From: Daphnia pulex | Lineage: Eukaryota > Arthropoda > Branchiopoda > Diplostraca > Daphniidae | DNA: 64,000 bases | Direction of reading: 5' to 3' | Assembly: GCF_021134715.1 (NCBI RefSeq) | Contig: NC_060021.1 | Span: 5,208,001-5,272,000 of the forward strand | Shown here: piece after piece, positions 1 through 11,306 of the stretch | Position numbering within the stretch: position 1 is the stretch's first letter | Layout of the letters: each line of letters begins with the position of its first letter | Program-made: the position numbers and the translations under genes | The notes under the pieces: model-generated | Databases searched by the model: none | Told to the model about the DNA's origin: nothing | The model's input: the letters and a program-made list of their open reading frames with translations, nothing else

Positions 1-807
1 ATTATGGGCTACCGCTCAGTTGGTAAGTTGTTGCAGTTGAAAGATCATGTTAGATTATTTTTTATAATTTTCATTTACCTAGGAAAATCTTCACTGACCA
101 TCCAATTTGTTGAAAATCAATTTGTTGATTCTTATGACCCTACAATTGAAAACAGTATGCTCCTTGTTTGTGTTGTAAAGGAACACTGTTTAATTTTTGT
201 TTTGTCTTGACTGAAATCCAGCCTTCACCAAACCATGGAAAGTAAGAGGGCAAGATTTTGAGCTAAAGTTGGTGGATACTGCTGGTCAAGATGAATATGC
301 TATTTTCCCAGCTCAACATTCAATGGACATGCATGGTTATGTACTTGTATATTCCATTACTTCAGTTCAAAGCTTTGAGCTGTTACAAGTTTTGCTAGAA
401 AAGATTATGGATATGACTGGTAAAATCACGTAAGTTTCTCTAAGGTAGCATTTCATCACTCAATAATTTTATGTCTGACAACCAGTTTCTTTTCATCACT
501 ATAGAATACCTCTTGTTATTGTTGGTAATAAAACAGACCTTCACCGTGAAAGAGTAGTCAGCACAGAAGAGGGCAAAAGGCTTGCCGACACTTGGAAAGC
601 CTCATTTTATGAAGTTTCTGCTAGGTCACACGAGGTATGCTGATTAATATTCATTTGGAGATTTGAAATTGTACTTTCTATTAAGAATTTTTTTTTTTTT
701 CCTTTCATCTCTAGTCTGTCTGCGAAATTTTTAACCGACTGATAACGGAAATGGAGAAAGCAGATAGCAGTAATGGAAACGAAAAGAGCAGTTGTGTTCT
801 GTCCTGA
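1..807 (+). CDS. Rheb: Rheb small GTPase, 3' part of gene (five exons, 5' end off the window)
   Basis: Rheb is a Ras-family GTPase that, in its GTP form, activates TOR complex 1 on lysosomal membranes. Exons are 1-22, 83-154, 222-429, 505-634 and 715-807, each with GT/AG borders and preserved frame. The first visible residues (IMGYRSVGKSS) are the P-loop, with the Rheb-type arginine in place of the Ras glycine. Switch I reads DSYDPTIENTF, switch II DTAGQDEY, and the guanine-specificity motif is NKTD. The protein ends in CVLS, a CAAX box expected to be farnesylated. About 10 N-terminal residues lie to the left, so the ATG at position 4 is internal. The stop codon is 531 bp from that of CAND1 on the other strand. 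Identification is by recognised family sequence. Confidence 0.95.
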
Positions 808-1338
808 ACGGGTATGAAATGTAGAAAAATCTACCAGCGCCAATTTTTTTCCCTTCTAATATTACGCAGTTTTTCATAACGACCGTTATCTCGGTTTCTT
901 GGATTTGTGAAGCAACGTTGAAAAGCTTTCATGGTGAGCGAAATACATTTATCATTTGTACTATGTAAGTGGTTCTTATCTTGTATAAACGATGTTCACC
1001 AAATTTAGGTTTTGAACATTAAATACGATTAACATTTTGCAGGAAAGTTGTATTTCTCGATTTTGAATATCTAAAATGACATGGGGGAAAAGATGAAATA
1101 ACGCAACAGATCTTTTTTTCTCAGAAAAAGATACACACCGTGCTGAAAAGTGCATCGTAGTGGAACTGAACTTAAACAATGTTCAACGCATCCGTTCAAG
1201 AAGAATGGTTAATACATGTACCCCTACTTCCCTTTCATCCACCATAGACATTTCAAAGAAAAGAACGAAACAATGTTTCATTCGTGACAATTCCCCGATC
1301 CGATTTTTTCGATAATAGATACATAATTATACACCACT
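808..1338. other. Convergent 3' intergenic region between Rheb and Cand1
   Basis: No coding sequence was recognised here. The stretch must hold both 3' UTRs, since the two genes converge on it. Confidence 0.6.
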
Positions 1339-4300
1339 TTAACTTAAATCCATGTTCGAATCACTGGATCCACCTGCAGCATTTCCATGATGTCCGGAGC
1401 CATCTTTCTGGATCGAGTCGAAAAGAGTCTGAAAATGGTAAGTGTAAAAATTTTAAGTTTAGGCGAATAGTACGTGCTGGTTTTTGGCAGTTGTTATTTA
1501 GTTACCTGAAGATCGGGTGATGAACGAATATGCAGAACGAACTCGTTAAGTTGTGGATTTTTGTCCGAATCAGGAATGATCAGCAATGCAGTCACGGCTC
1601 GCATGGCAGATCGCTATTTTAAATATTTCGTTTGATTACCAATTCATTTGATTCGGTTCTATAAAGTAATAAATCAATCACCTTAAGTTCATTTTGCATT
1701 TCATATTCTTGTTTGACTGCATTCGCCTTAACTCTAGCCGTGCAAGTAGTTCGTAGGGGTTCGACTAATCGATCGAGGCGTTGAAGAACGGCAGTAGGAC
1801 ACAACGTGGCCAGACGGGCAACCATTAAATAAGTCAGCATTTTGATGTCGTTGTGATCTGTAAGAAGTTGTAAATGAACGTGAGCTGTAAGTAACATCGT
1901 TTTTGTTCCAAGAAACAAAACACCAACCTTTCAATCCCAGTTCAACGTGATTCAAAAATTCGAAAACATCCAATCGATCAAGACATGAATCCAGAAGGGT
2001 ATACATGCATTCGAAAGCGGCTTTACGAAGGTCAAGACCATCGTCAACGGTGTGCTTAAAGGGACCCATTTCCACTTCGCGGACCAACTCTTTCTAAAAA
2101 TTATAATTAGTTATAATTTTTTTTTATTTAGCATATTTTAGTTTTAAGAAATTGATTCCATCACTAGAATACTTACTCTGACTTTGGTTTCGTTATAGAG
2201 CTGAGGCAAAACGGAATCGAGTAAGTCTCGGACCAAGGAAGGCTTGTTGTGTGCTGCCGAATTAAAGGCAATTAATGCCACTCGTCGCACATTCAAGTCA
2301 TCATCCTATTACAGAATCAATTAAATACTGATCCGTTCTAATCAACCCCAATGAAATTGATCATTACCTGTAAGGTTTGAAGGAAATCGCCCATACATTG
2401 CTTCAGCAGAGGATCAATGGACTGGACTTGATCAGAAATTGTGAATTTGGCTGCTGTGACGATCGTGGTTCTCATCAACGCACTAGGGCTGTTCAGAGCT
2501 GCTCGAAGTCGTGGAAGCAATCCCTCTGGGTCTGTGAGAGTAAGCTTTCCCAAACACTCCGCCACAACATTGCGTGTTCCTTCTTCGTTACACTCGCAGT
2601 GACGGAAGAGAAGATCCCAAATTTGGGGTACGAAAGGGCGCAGTTGTGCAATGGCCTCGGTTCCAAGTGACAGCGAAGTAATCACTTCCTTTAACGAGTG
2701 GAGCAACAAATACTGACGCCGTGATTGAGTTTCAATCTGAGTAAGAATGAAGGGCAAGAAAGCTGGAAGATTTCCCACTGCTACTGAACCGAGGGCGTGC
2801 GAAGCTGCAGATTTTACCTAAAGAAAACGGATATAGATTGATGTTGACGTTAGAAAAGATTAGAAATACTTCTTCATTTGGTGGGCCGAAGGAATCGATG
2901 ATTGCTTGTCCCAACCCTGGGACTTGGTGAAGATCCATTCTTTTGCCAATTTCTCCCATGCAGAGCAGGGCAAAGATGTGTTGCCAATCAGAATGAGGTC
3001 TCTGAGCTTCCTGAAGAAAATTCTGTACCAAAGTAAAAGCTTCAGAAACAGGTTGCGTCACAACCAGTGAAGCAACAGCCTGGGCGACAGAATGATGGGC
3101 AGTCTTGTGGAGACCAGGTTTTGACGCCAAATTCATCAGACACATCAACAAATCGCGGTAGCCAAGACCAGATCCTGAATGGAAAGTAAAAGTGAACAGT
3201 TAATATTGTTAATAAGTTGTCTTCTAAGTAATACAGTTGAAATTAAGAGAAAAAAAATCACTAACCCGGAGCATTAAACTCGACCAAAGCCTGTAGGAAA
3301 TCGAGAAGGGATCCCAGAGCCACACCTTGAAGCAAAGGTGAGCGCAAGAGATTGAAGACTTCGGACAAAATGCCTCCATTAACTCCACCGGTTTGAAACG
3401 CCGAACGCTGATTCCGCGCAACAGAAGTGAGCAAATGAAGGGTTAGCTGCGCGATGTGCAAATCAGATTCCGACAGCAGAGGCGGTATTTCGGTTAAAAC
3501 CGCATGCAGTAGTTCCGGTGTTAGCGCAGCGCTAAAAAAAAAACAAAGAAAGAGAAGTCTTAAAGGGAACCAAGAGGAAAAACATAAAACTTTTAAGTAA
3601 GTTATTACCTGTAGTTGTTGACGATACGATCGAGCAAAGCAAGGGTAGTTAGTTTAAGTGCCCGCTGGTTCTTACGCAAAAATCCCGCAAGAATTGGAAG
3701 TGCTTCGGGCAACAATGGGCTTATATTGATGTGTAACGGAGACGAAGCAATTTTTGTTAAAGCTTTGACTGTCGTTAACCGGGTAATCTCGTTTCGAAGA
3801 CGATCCAAAAAGATGGGGAGGCATACCATTAGTTGATCTGAGCAAAGAAGTTGTGAATTCAAAAGTATGCAGAATTTATCATTTTTAATTTCTTACCAGC
3901 AAGGTGATCTCCCAGATGAGAAACTATGAAACCCATGCATGAAATGGCGCGCTCTTTGACTTCCTGGTCCAAATCAGCAGCTTTTAGCCGGACTAGTACG
4001 CTATCATAAATGGAGACTGTGTATGGTGTAAAGTCAAATGTGGTGGCTGAATCCAATGGACGCATCACTCGCACCTTTATAAAAATAGAAGCATTTAAAG
4101 TGAATTCCAAATAAATATTTCAGTCAAAAACATTTACCAACTGCTGGAGAACCAAAAGAGCTTCGGATGTGATCTTGTAAAACGGATCGGATACAGCACT
4201 CAACAAAGAAGGCAACAATGCTGCAATATGCTCGTGAGCCACTTCGGGCGGATGGTGAATTAGTACCGTGTGTACAAATTGCAAAGTATCTATTTTCATC

Positions 4301-6261
4301 GGAGAGCTCGCATTCCTTTCACTGTAATATATCAAAGAGTTAGTTGGTCGGTGTGTTACGACGATGCCAGCGGGAAAAAAAAATACTTGAGACAGAAGAG
4401 GATTCCTGGGACCAACTGACTGAAATGAGGGCTCAAACACCCGGGAATAACCAAGACTAGCTCGGTCAAAAGGGCAAGCACACCTTGTCGAGTTTTTAGG
4501 CTTTTGTCCTGTATTAAAAGTGTAAGTATTTACCATTCCAAGAACTAAAGGGAACCTTTCGTTACCTTCATTTGTTTACTGGTGGCTTTAATAATGAGAG
4601 GGACTTGTTGCATCAACACGCTGTAAATCTCTTGATTAGCGCCGAAGCCAGTACCATCGTCGCGAACAGATCCAGATGGCTTGGTCTGTTTCAAAAGAGC
4701 AATGAATGCATGGAAGATATCAGCTTTTACGTTTTCTTCGCGCTCTGAAAATGCCAGAAATGTTTTGATTAATTGTTCCAATTTTGATCAGAACAACTGA
4801 ATTTTACGAACCTTTAAATCTACCGATCAACACAGGAGAAATGGTACGGTAAAAATCTATTAGCAAATCTGGGCGGGTGCTGATAATCGCCTCTAAGCAT
4901 TTTGCAGCACATCGTCGTACCTGAGGGGAAGAAATAAAATAAATGTTTTCCTTTTTTTTCCGATGATGAAATCGTTTACTCACTTTCCAGGACATGTCGT
5001 CATCATCCGAATACTCTTCCTCATTTTCTTCATCTTCTTCTTCAGTTTCCATATCTCCTTCGTCATCTTCGCCGTTTTCTTCCTACAACAAAAATCATCA
5101 CTCTGTAAGTTTGATAATTCAAATAAATGTTAGCTGATGTTTCGTACTTCGTAATTGTAGTTTGGATCATAGGCTAATAGTTCCAGGCAGATACCAGTGA
5201 GAGTACCAATGTGAGGTGTCATCTCTTTGGAGCATTTGTGAACGAGTGCCTCAAAAGCCTGAAGACAGAACTCTCGGAGTTCATCATCATCTACGTTAAT
5301 GAACTGAATTAGAGACGGCACCACTCTCTCCACGTTCTCACCAAAGCGATGACCGGCTTGACGACTAGTTTTTATTAGAGGAAAACATTTAGCATTTATG
5401 ATGCAACAATTAAGTTGTCAACTGATCAAGTGTTTGGATACCATATAGCACCAACTGCTTGAATGTAAGTTCTGGTTGTTGAAGTGGTAGAGTTCTTGGC
5501 CAGACCATCAAGAAGGTGTTCCATAATCTTCACGTATAGAGTATGATGGCACGACATAACCAAGTGGCCTAAAGCCTGGATTGTACGTTTGCGTACTGCA
5601 AGACGCGGCGAAGCTAGCTGGGGTAATAATGCTTCGCGGATAGCTTCGTGAAAGGAGACCAGGAGACTACCAAATCTGGTAAGCAAATCAGCCAAGATAT
5701 CAAGGGCCTCTAGTTGTACTGACACATCTTCTTGCTTGGCAATTGCCGTGTTCAAGCGACCTGTTATTCTTTTACAAACCTGGTTGGGTAACAAACCAAA
5801 GCATTTAAAACATCAATAGAAAAGAAAGTGAATATGCCATTCTGTAGAACTTACAGATGCTGCCATTCCAGATGCAGTCAAAGGGAGTTCACTAATAACA
5901 GTTTTTAAACCAATTGAAGAGATATCTCTTAATTGTTCCTTGTCTGATGACATATTTGTGCAAAGATGTTCAACAATCGTTTCCACTTGAACATCCTTCA
6001 CTTTTGTGACTAAAGGTCCAAGACTGTGAATTCAATTAAAATTATAAGTGCTGAGTGAATTTCTGTACATTTCTGGTTTAACTATACATACCATCTGACA
6101 GCCAGGTTCTGAACTTCGCCATTCTTGTCCTCCAACAAGCGAAGAAGCATCTTAACAACCTTTCGCTCAGAGTCATCATCCAACTTGATGGAATCTTTCT
6201 GTAACTCTCCCATCAAATCATTGGTTGCCATGAATCGGAAATCCTTATCGCTGGAAGCCAT
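1339..6261 (-). CDS. Cand1: CAND1, cullin-associated NEDD8-dissociated protein 1 (19 exons)
   Basis: CAND1 is a HEAT-repeat solenoid that binds un-neddylated cullin-RBX1 and exchanges substrate receptors of SCF-type ubiquitin ligases. The start ATG is at 6259-6261 ([20 protein letters not shown]). Exons from 5' to 3' are 6092-6261, 5856-6023, 5442-5779, 5148-5364, 4984-5082, 4812-4920, 4566-4744, 4387-4508, 4138-4321, 3897-4074, 3609-3837, 3266-3531, 2870-3174, 2368-2817, 2177-2305, 1928-2093, 1682-1857, 1506-1613 and 1339-1428. All have GT/AG borders and keep frame. Landmarks are the acidic insertion ([12 protein letters not shown]), [26 protein letters not shown] and [15 protein letters not shown]. 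The start is shorter than in vertebrates, which have about 14 extra residues. No inactivating change was seen, so the gene looks complete. Confidence 0.96.
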
Positions 6262-9200
6262 CTGTAAGTGAATTTTTTTGCATTACATTGACTGTTTGGA
6301 TACAGTAGAGAGCATGCATTGCCTCCTGAAGAGCAAGCATTTCAAGTGATTTGTTATAATTGACATTAAGATTTGGACCTTTTCTAAAAGATTGGCGATA
6401 TGGTACGAGACGTTCGACATTCTTTAGCCTTGAATTCAGAATTGTGAGAGGCAAAAAAAAACTACGACGTCTCTTTTTTTCAATCGAGTGTGTATCTGTT
6501 ATGTGCTGACTCGCCGGTTGAAGAGAAAAGAAGGAAGAGAAGCCTCTTCTGGTTTCTTCTGCAGTCTGCACTGATGAGAAGACGTAAACCGACGTAATGA
6601 AAAGGTAGGCCAGCCAGGGTAGGCCATGGGGTATGGAGAGATGAGATAGGCCTATTCATTTTTTATTATAAAATTTACATGACGATTTGTAAGGATTCTA
6701 CATGTGAATTGCGGATTTTAGAAATTCCTTTAATTAAGTGAAGGGCTAGCCTTTTTTTTATTTATTTGGTCGCTGACTCGTTCAACCGCCCGCCGCCGAA
6801 TTTGATAGGAATTGTTATTATTTTCTCTGGTGCATTGGAGCGTTATATCGATTATGAAATACCTTCTGCAGGGACAGGTTTTCAATGGCCCGATCGCGAT
6901 ATGGGCTTCTATTCTAATATATTCTTTCGTATATATGAGCATCGCAACTTTTTTAAGCCATTTAAAAGCTCCAAGAAAAGAACTTGTTGAAACTTGAAAG
7001 CCCTAGGTAGAAATCAAATCCTGATGTTTAAAAAATCAGAACAATATCACGATTGAGACACATGGCCAAGGTTTAGTTAATCGAAGAGCGGGAATCTTTT
7101 GTAAAATTTCTAGTCTTCATCAGCACCTATCGTAGAAATTTAGTTATTATGACATTTCATTTTTTGGCTATGGAGATAACCTTGTACTAGTGAATGATAG
7201 ATGTTTCTTGTTGTTGTGGTGATGTTATTACAACATGACCAGGTTATAATGAGGATAGCAAATGCAAATGTGTTCTACTTTATAAGTTTGTGTTGCTACC
7301 GTCCGAAAAAGGTAAATTACCCCTAAAGGGTGCTGGTTGGTTTACTATTCGGACAGTCAAGTCACAAAGTTTAGTTAACTTACAAGTCCTTCGGTCCTTT
7401 TATACTTTGAGCTGCGCTGCATGATAGCACCCCAAATTTCAAGTGAACCTCATTGCACGGTGCATCTAGGAAATTTGAATTTTTCCGTTTCCATTTTTCT
7501 TTTTCTAAAAATCGAGATTCAATTCAATTAATACTCTCTTGCCCAAAAGGCCTGGAGATCGCGTGTTCTCGGCTCAGCTCACTCATTAGGAAAAGATTCA
7601 ATTCCATTAACGGTTATTTTCGTGGTATCTCTTGGCAGCTAGCTAGTGTTTTCCTATGCGGGTCCGTGAATGAAGGAACAAGAAAAAAAAACGAAAGGTG
7701 TGTGAGTTTCGAAATCGTGAAAGTAAACGGTTTAACTGGCCACAAAATTTAAAAACATTTCTCTACTTTCCTGCCCTATTCTGTGCAGTAGCAATAAGCA
7801 AGTCTTTTTGAAGGATTCGGAGCAAAATAGCACCTGCGTCGACTGTCGAAATCTCTTTAGTCCCTGATCCCGTCCCATCACTTCTACCGACTGGTCGATT
7901 GAAGTTCCCTTCTACCACAGTAACAAGTTTTCAATCCTTTTTCGTTGCTGCAAAATTGTTTACTCTTATTTTTGGCATGTTTTACCTGGAGAAGAAACGT
8001 CACGTAGACCACAGCATGTGGCCTACGTGACTTCAACAAATTATTTCAAGGAAACATTTCCATAAATTAATTTGTAGTTGCCGATCAAGTCCCACACGCG
8101 CGCGCTCTCCATCAATTCCTTGTGAACCCAGCAACCTGATTTTTGTTTTATTCCTCTTACTTATAGGGTAAAATTTGAGATAACAGCATATATTTTCCGT
8201 CGACTTATAAAGGCAGTACACAGTTTTTGAAGAAGTATTTACTTTTATGGATGGGAATATGTAGCAATCTTTGACTTAATAAGAAGTTCCCTTATGACTT
8301 CACTCCTATTCCAGTTCACACTAGCTTCTTAAACTTGTTTTGATTGTCTCATGAAACGAAGGCAGAACCTGCTGAACTACCACTCAGTCAATTCTTCGGC
8401 TTTGATCTTATTGTGAACTCCTCTAGAAAATTCTCAACCGGACTCGCTGTTTCAAAATGGGATGATGAACGGTTTGACGGAGCAGCCTTCATTCCTCATT
8501 TTCGTATCATTCTTAGCTATCAAGCTACACAATCAGCCAGTCAAGGGGCTGGAGAAAAGAATGACAACATTTCATTTGATTGATTGTTATTCACAACGAC
8601 AGCAAGGACATAATCGTCAGGCTCGTTTGGCTCGTGCTACCCCCTCTCTCTCTCTCCCTCTCTCCGACGACTTGGAAAAGTAGGTCTTGCGATCGAATCA
8701 GTCGTTGTGGACAAGGCACTTGGGTTCACTTCAACCGGCAGAAGATGCCATTATTGTTGCTCTCAAGCAGAGAAAATTGTGGAGATCGAGCGTCATATTT
8801 CTTTCATCTCATTTATTACAAGTAGAGAGACATACATCAGCGGGGAGAGCCCACAAATTTAATTTGCTAGAAGGTTGGATCGCTTTGTAGGATAGGTATG
8901 CTACACAACAAGTTTGCAAGGATGAAATCTGGCCACGATGGCGAATTTTACCACCATCGAAGCGAAATGGGAGAAACATTCACTGATAAATCAAGAAATA
9001 ATAGTTGCCTTTTTTTTCGTGCAACTTTCAATTCTATTAAAAAACACATTTTAAAAGGGACCAGCGACACAATATATTAGTTAAGTGGAAATCTTTGGTT
9101 GAGCTCGTTTTGGCAATCAGTGTACAACTCGTTATCTGATTTCTGAATCCCCAGCAGACTGGGAAAACTAACGAATCTACTGTCATTTAAATTTTGCTCG

Positions 9201-9416
9201 TTTCAAATAATAGGAGAGCAGTTCTGCGTGTTGTTGTTTTTTCATTTGAACTTTTTTTTTTGCGCAATCAAAATCTGTTGACTTTCGAAACACGGAAACC
9301 TGAACGAGAAGGGGACGAAAAAACAAGTGGACAAAAACAAAGCCATATACGTCAGGGGAGTTAGTACGTGTCATCGTTTCTGTCTCGTTGTTGGATCGAT
9401 GAGACAATTGTGCTGA
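6262..9416. other. Intergenic region, no gene recognised
   Basis: I see no splice-consistent reading frame with family resemblance. The first few hundred bases should hold the Cand1 promoter and 5' UTR. There is a CT-rich microsatellite near 8645-8665 and a strong hairpin at 7999-8031, listed separately. Confidence 0.5.
7999..8031. repeat. Near-perfect 15-bp hairpin
   Basis: The arms GTCACGTAGACCACA (7999-8013) and TGTGGCCTACGTGAC (8017-8031) pair at 14 of 15 positions around a 3-base loop. It sits inside the Cand1 / 9.4-kb gene spacer and no coding frame surrounds it. It could be a cruciform, a palindromic transposon footprint or a structured transcript. Confidence 0.6.
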
Positions 9417-11306
9417 TCAGGTAACGTTTTTCTCGGCATCAACCTGTTGTAGGTATTCGTTGATTCGCCTGGAAGGCTCCGACTTTCGAAGGATTGGGAT
9501 AACATCTGCATGAAATCCACAGTGTATCTTGTTAGTCATTGAAGTCTCTTTTGTTGTATAAATCATTGCAGAGTGTACACAGTCATTAAAAATAGGCCAA
9601 TGAGTAGTAGTATTAGTAGCGTATGTTTCACCTTGTAGGTAGATTTCGTCTAGGATGGCATCGGGCGATTTTCGGTCCCAACCTTCGCGTTTCCAGGCGT
9701 CCTCGTTCTTGACGCAGAGCCGCAGGAACTTGAGCCAATTGAGACGGACGTCGGAGCTCTTGGCTGGAACGACGTCGGCCTTTTTCAGTATTCTGGCTAG
9801 GATTTCCTCGACAGAGGCTTCCGGGTGGCCCAAATTGAGCAATCGCCTTTTCCCGAGGAGGACCTGTAGGACGAGAATCAATCGACGTCGGAAATTCTCG
9901 GTGGCAGGAGATGCGGGCGACAGAATATCAGTCAGAGTCATGCGGTTGAAAACGGCCGTCGGGCTTGGCGAAGCCAAATCCAGCGGTTCATTCTGACTTC
10001 TATTGTTCTCGGTCAGGGTGAAAGGCGTTGGAAGAGAAATCTTCCGCTTGGTTGTCGTCGCTGCCGCCGCAATGGCTGGCGAGTTGTTGTTGTTATTGGA
10101 GGTGGCAGGGATCGACGAGTTATTCAATCCGTTCATGGCGAGATTGAGCGGAGACGAGGGAGCCGAATGATTGATCACTAGCCGAGGACTATCCGGTGGC
10201 GAATCGCAGTCGTCGGTCGACTGTTTTCGGCTTCGCTTGTTGTTGCATAATTCCAGCGGATGCTCTTGAAGGGGAGGCGGCGATTCAATTTCTCTTTTCG
10301 GGATGGTCGGCTGCTGCGGCTGGGCCGATTGGCTCTGAGGTCGCAGGCTGATGAGCGGCGGCGGAGGTGGCAATTGACTCGACGATGACTTTTTAAATGG
10401 TTGGTTTTGTGGCGTTGGTTGGGCTGATTTCCCCACCAACACCGGTTGCTGCGCAGTTTTTGCTGCTATTTGTTGCGGTAATGGACGTTGTGCCGCTGCG
10501 GTGGAAATAACCGGTTTGACTTGTGCTGGCATCAGTTTGACCGTCATGGGTGGCAACATGAGTTCGGGCTTGCGAGATGCCGCTGGTGGATTGTTGATCA
10601 CCACGATCCATCCGCTGGTCAAGTGAAGGTACTTGCGCGGTTTGCTCTGCAGCTGGAGATAGCGACGCGCCTGCGACGCTTCCAACAGTTTGATGTAGAC
10701 GAAGGCCTGGCTGTCGTGCAGCGGACTGTCCAGCCAGAAAGCCGTGGCCACCAGCGGACGCGGACCTCGCGGTGGATTGTTGAACCAAATCTGAACGGGG
10801 AACGGACGCTTGGCCGGCACAGGTTGGAAACTGTCCAAGTGGTCGGCCGAGAGCGAACGCTTCAGGATGGGCTTGATGCGGGCCGCTGCTGGTTTGACGA
10901 TGTCACTGCCGCTATTTTGACGGGCCACAGCGTCGGCCGCCGCCCGTTTGCCAATTCCATTTGTCTGTTGCTGGCTGCTGACTAGAACGGAGCCCGAGGA
11001 AGATGTTGTTGTTGTCGTCGCGTTGGCTGCCGAACTCATCCGGCTGCATTCGGGCGCGGTCGACTTTTGAGCAGTGCCGGCCACGGGGTGATGAGCGAAG
11101 CGACACATGGCGTTGGCCAGCAAGACCGACGCGCCAGAAGTGGGCTGCGGCGATTGCTGCTGCTGGGGAGGGACGAAGAAGACTGGCCGCCTGTGCACCA
11201 CGGTGAATTTGGTAGGCCCCGATGGGAAATTGCCAAGTTCGCTGCGGATCCGCGACTGGGCCGTCGTCATTTTGGCCGTAACGGCCGTTACGGTGCGCTG
11301 TTCCAT
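9417..11306 (-). CDS. Unrecognised 587-residue protein with CtBP-like PLDL motif
   Basis: Two coding exons: 9632-11306 and 9417-9505, joined by a 126-bp intron. Splicing is supported because the exon end CTACAAG joins the acceptor at 9505 and reads on as YLQDVIPILRKSEPSRRINEY. The start ATG (11304-11306, MEQRTVTAVTAKMTTAQSRI) follows an apparent 3' splice site, so a 5' UTR exon lies upstream. The first ~150 residues contain TKFTVVHRRPVFFVPP, then Gln/Ser/Ala-rich low complexity. A globular stretch (about 170-245) is rich in aromatic residues. The middle is disordered and Pro/Gln-rich. Around residue 450 EPLDLASP resembles the PLDLS motif that recruits the CtBP corepressor. The C-terminal ~120 residues look helical and conserved. 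A nuclear regulator is plausible but inferred. I do not recognise the family. Its GC content is clearly above the flanking DNA. Confidence 0.8.
   Translation of the reverse strand: MEQRTVTAVTAKMTTAQSRIRSELGNFPSGPTKFTVVHRRPVFFVPPQQQQSPQPTSGASVLLANAMCRFAHHPVAGTAQKSTAPECSRMSSAANATTTTTSSSGSVLVSSQQQTNGIGKRAAADAVARQNSGSDIVKPAAARIKPILKRSLSADHLDSFQPVPAKRPFPVQIWFNNPPRGPRPLVATAFWLDSPLHDSQAFVYIKLLEASQARRYLQLQSKPRKYLHLTSGWIVVINNPPAASRKPELMLPPMTVKLMPAQVKPVISTAAAQRPLPQQIAAKTAQQPVLVGKSAQPTPQNQPFKKSSSSQLPPPPPLISLRPQSQSAQPQQPTIPKREIESPPPLQEHPLELCNNKRSRKQSTDDCDSPPDSPRLVINHSAPSSPLNLAMNGLNNSSIPATSNNNNNSPAIAAAATTTKRKISLPTPFTLTENNRSQNEPLDLASPSPTAVFNRMTLTDILSPASPATENFRRRLILVLQVLLGKRRLLNLGHPEASVEEILARILKKADVVPAKSSDVRLNWLKFLRLCVKNEDAWKREGWDRKSPDAILDEIYLQGETYATNTTTHWPIFNDCVHSAMIYTTKETSMTNKIHCGFHADVIPILRKSEPSRRINEYLQQVDAEKNVT

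Noticed and set aside
6245..6571. Minus-strand frame upstream of Cand1 that might extend its N-terminus
   Set aside because: It is in a different frame from the Cand1 ATG at 6261 and shows no HEAT-repeat sequence; likely 5' UTR or promoter.
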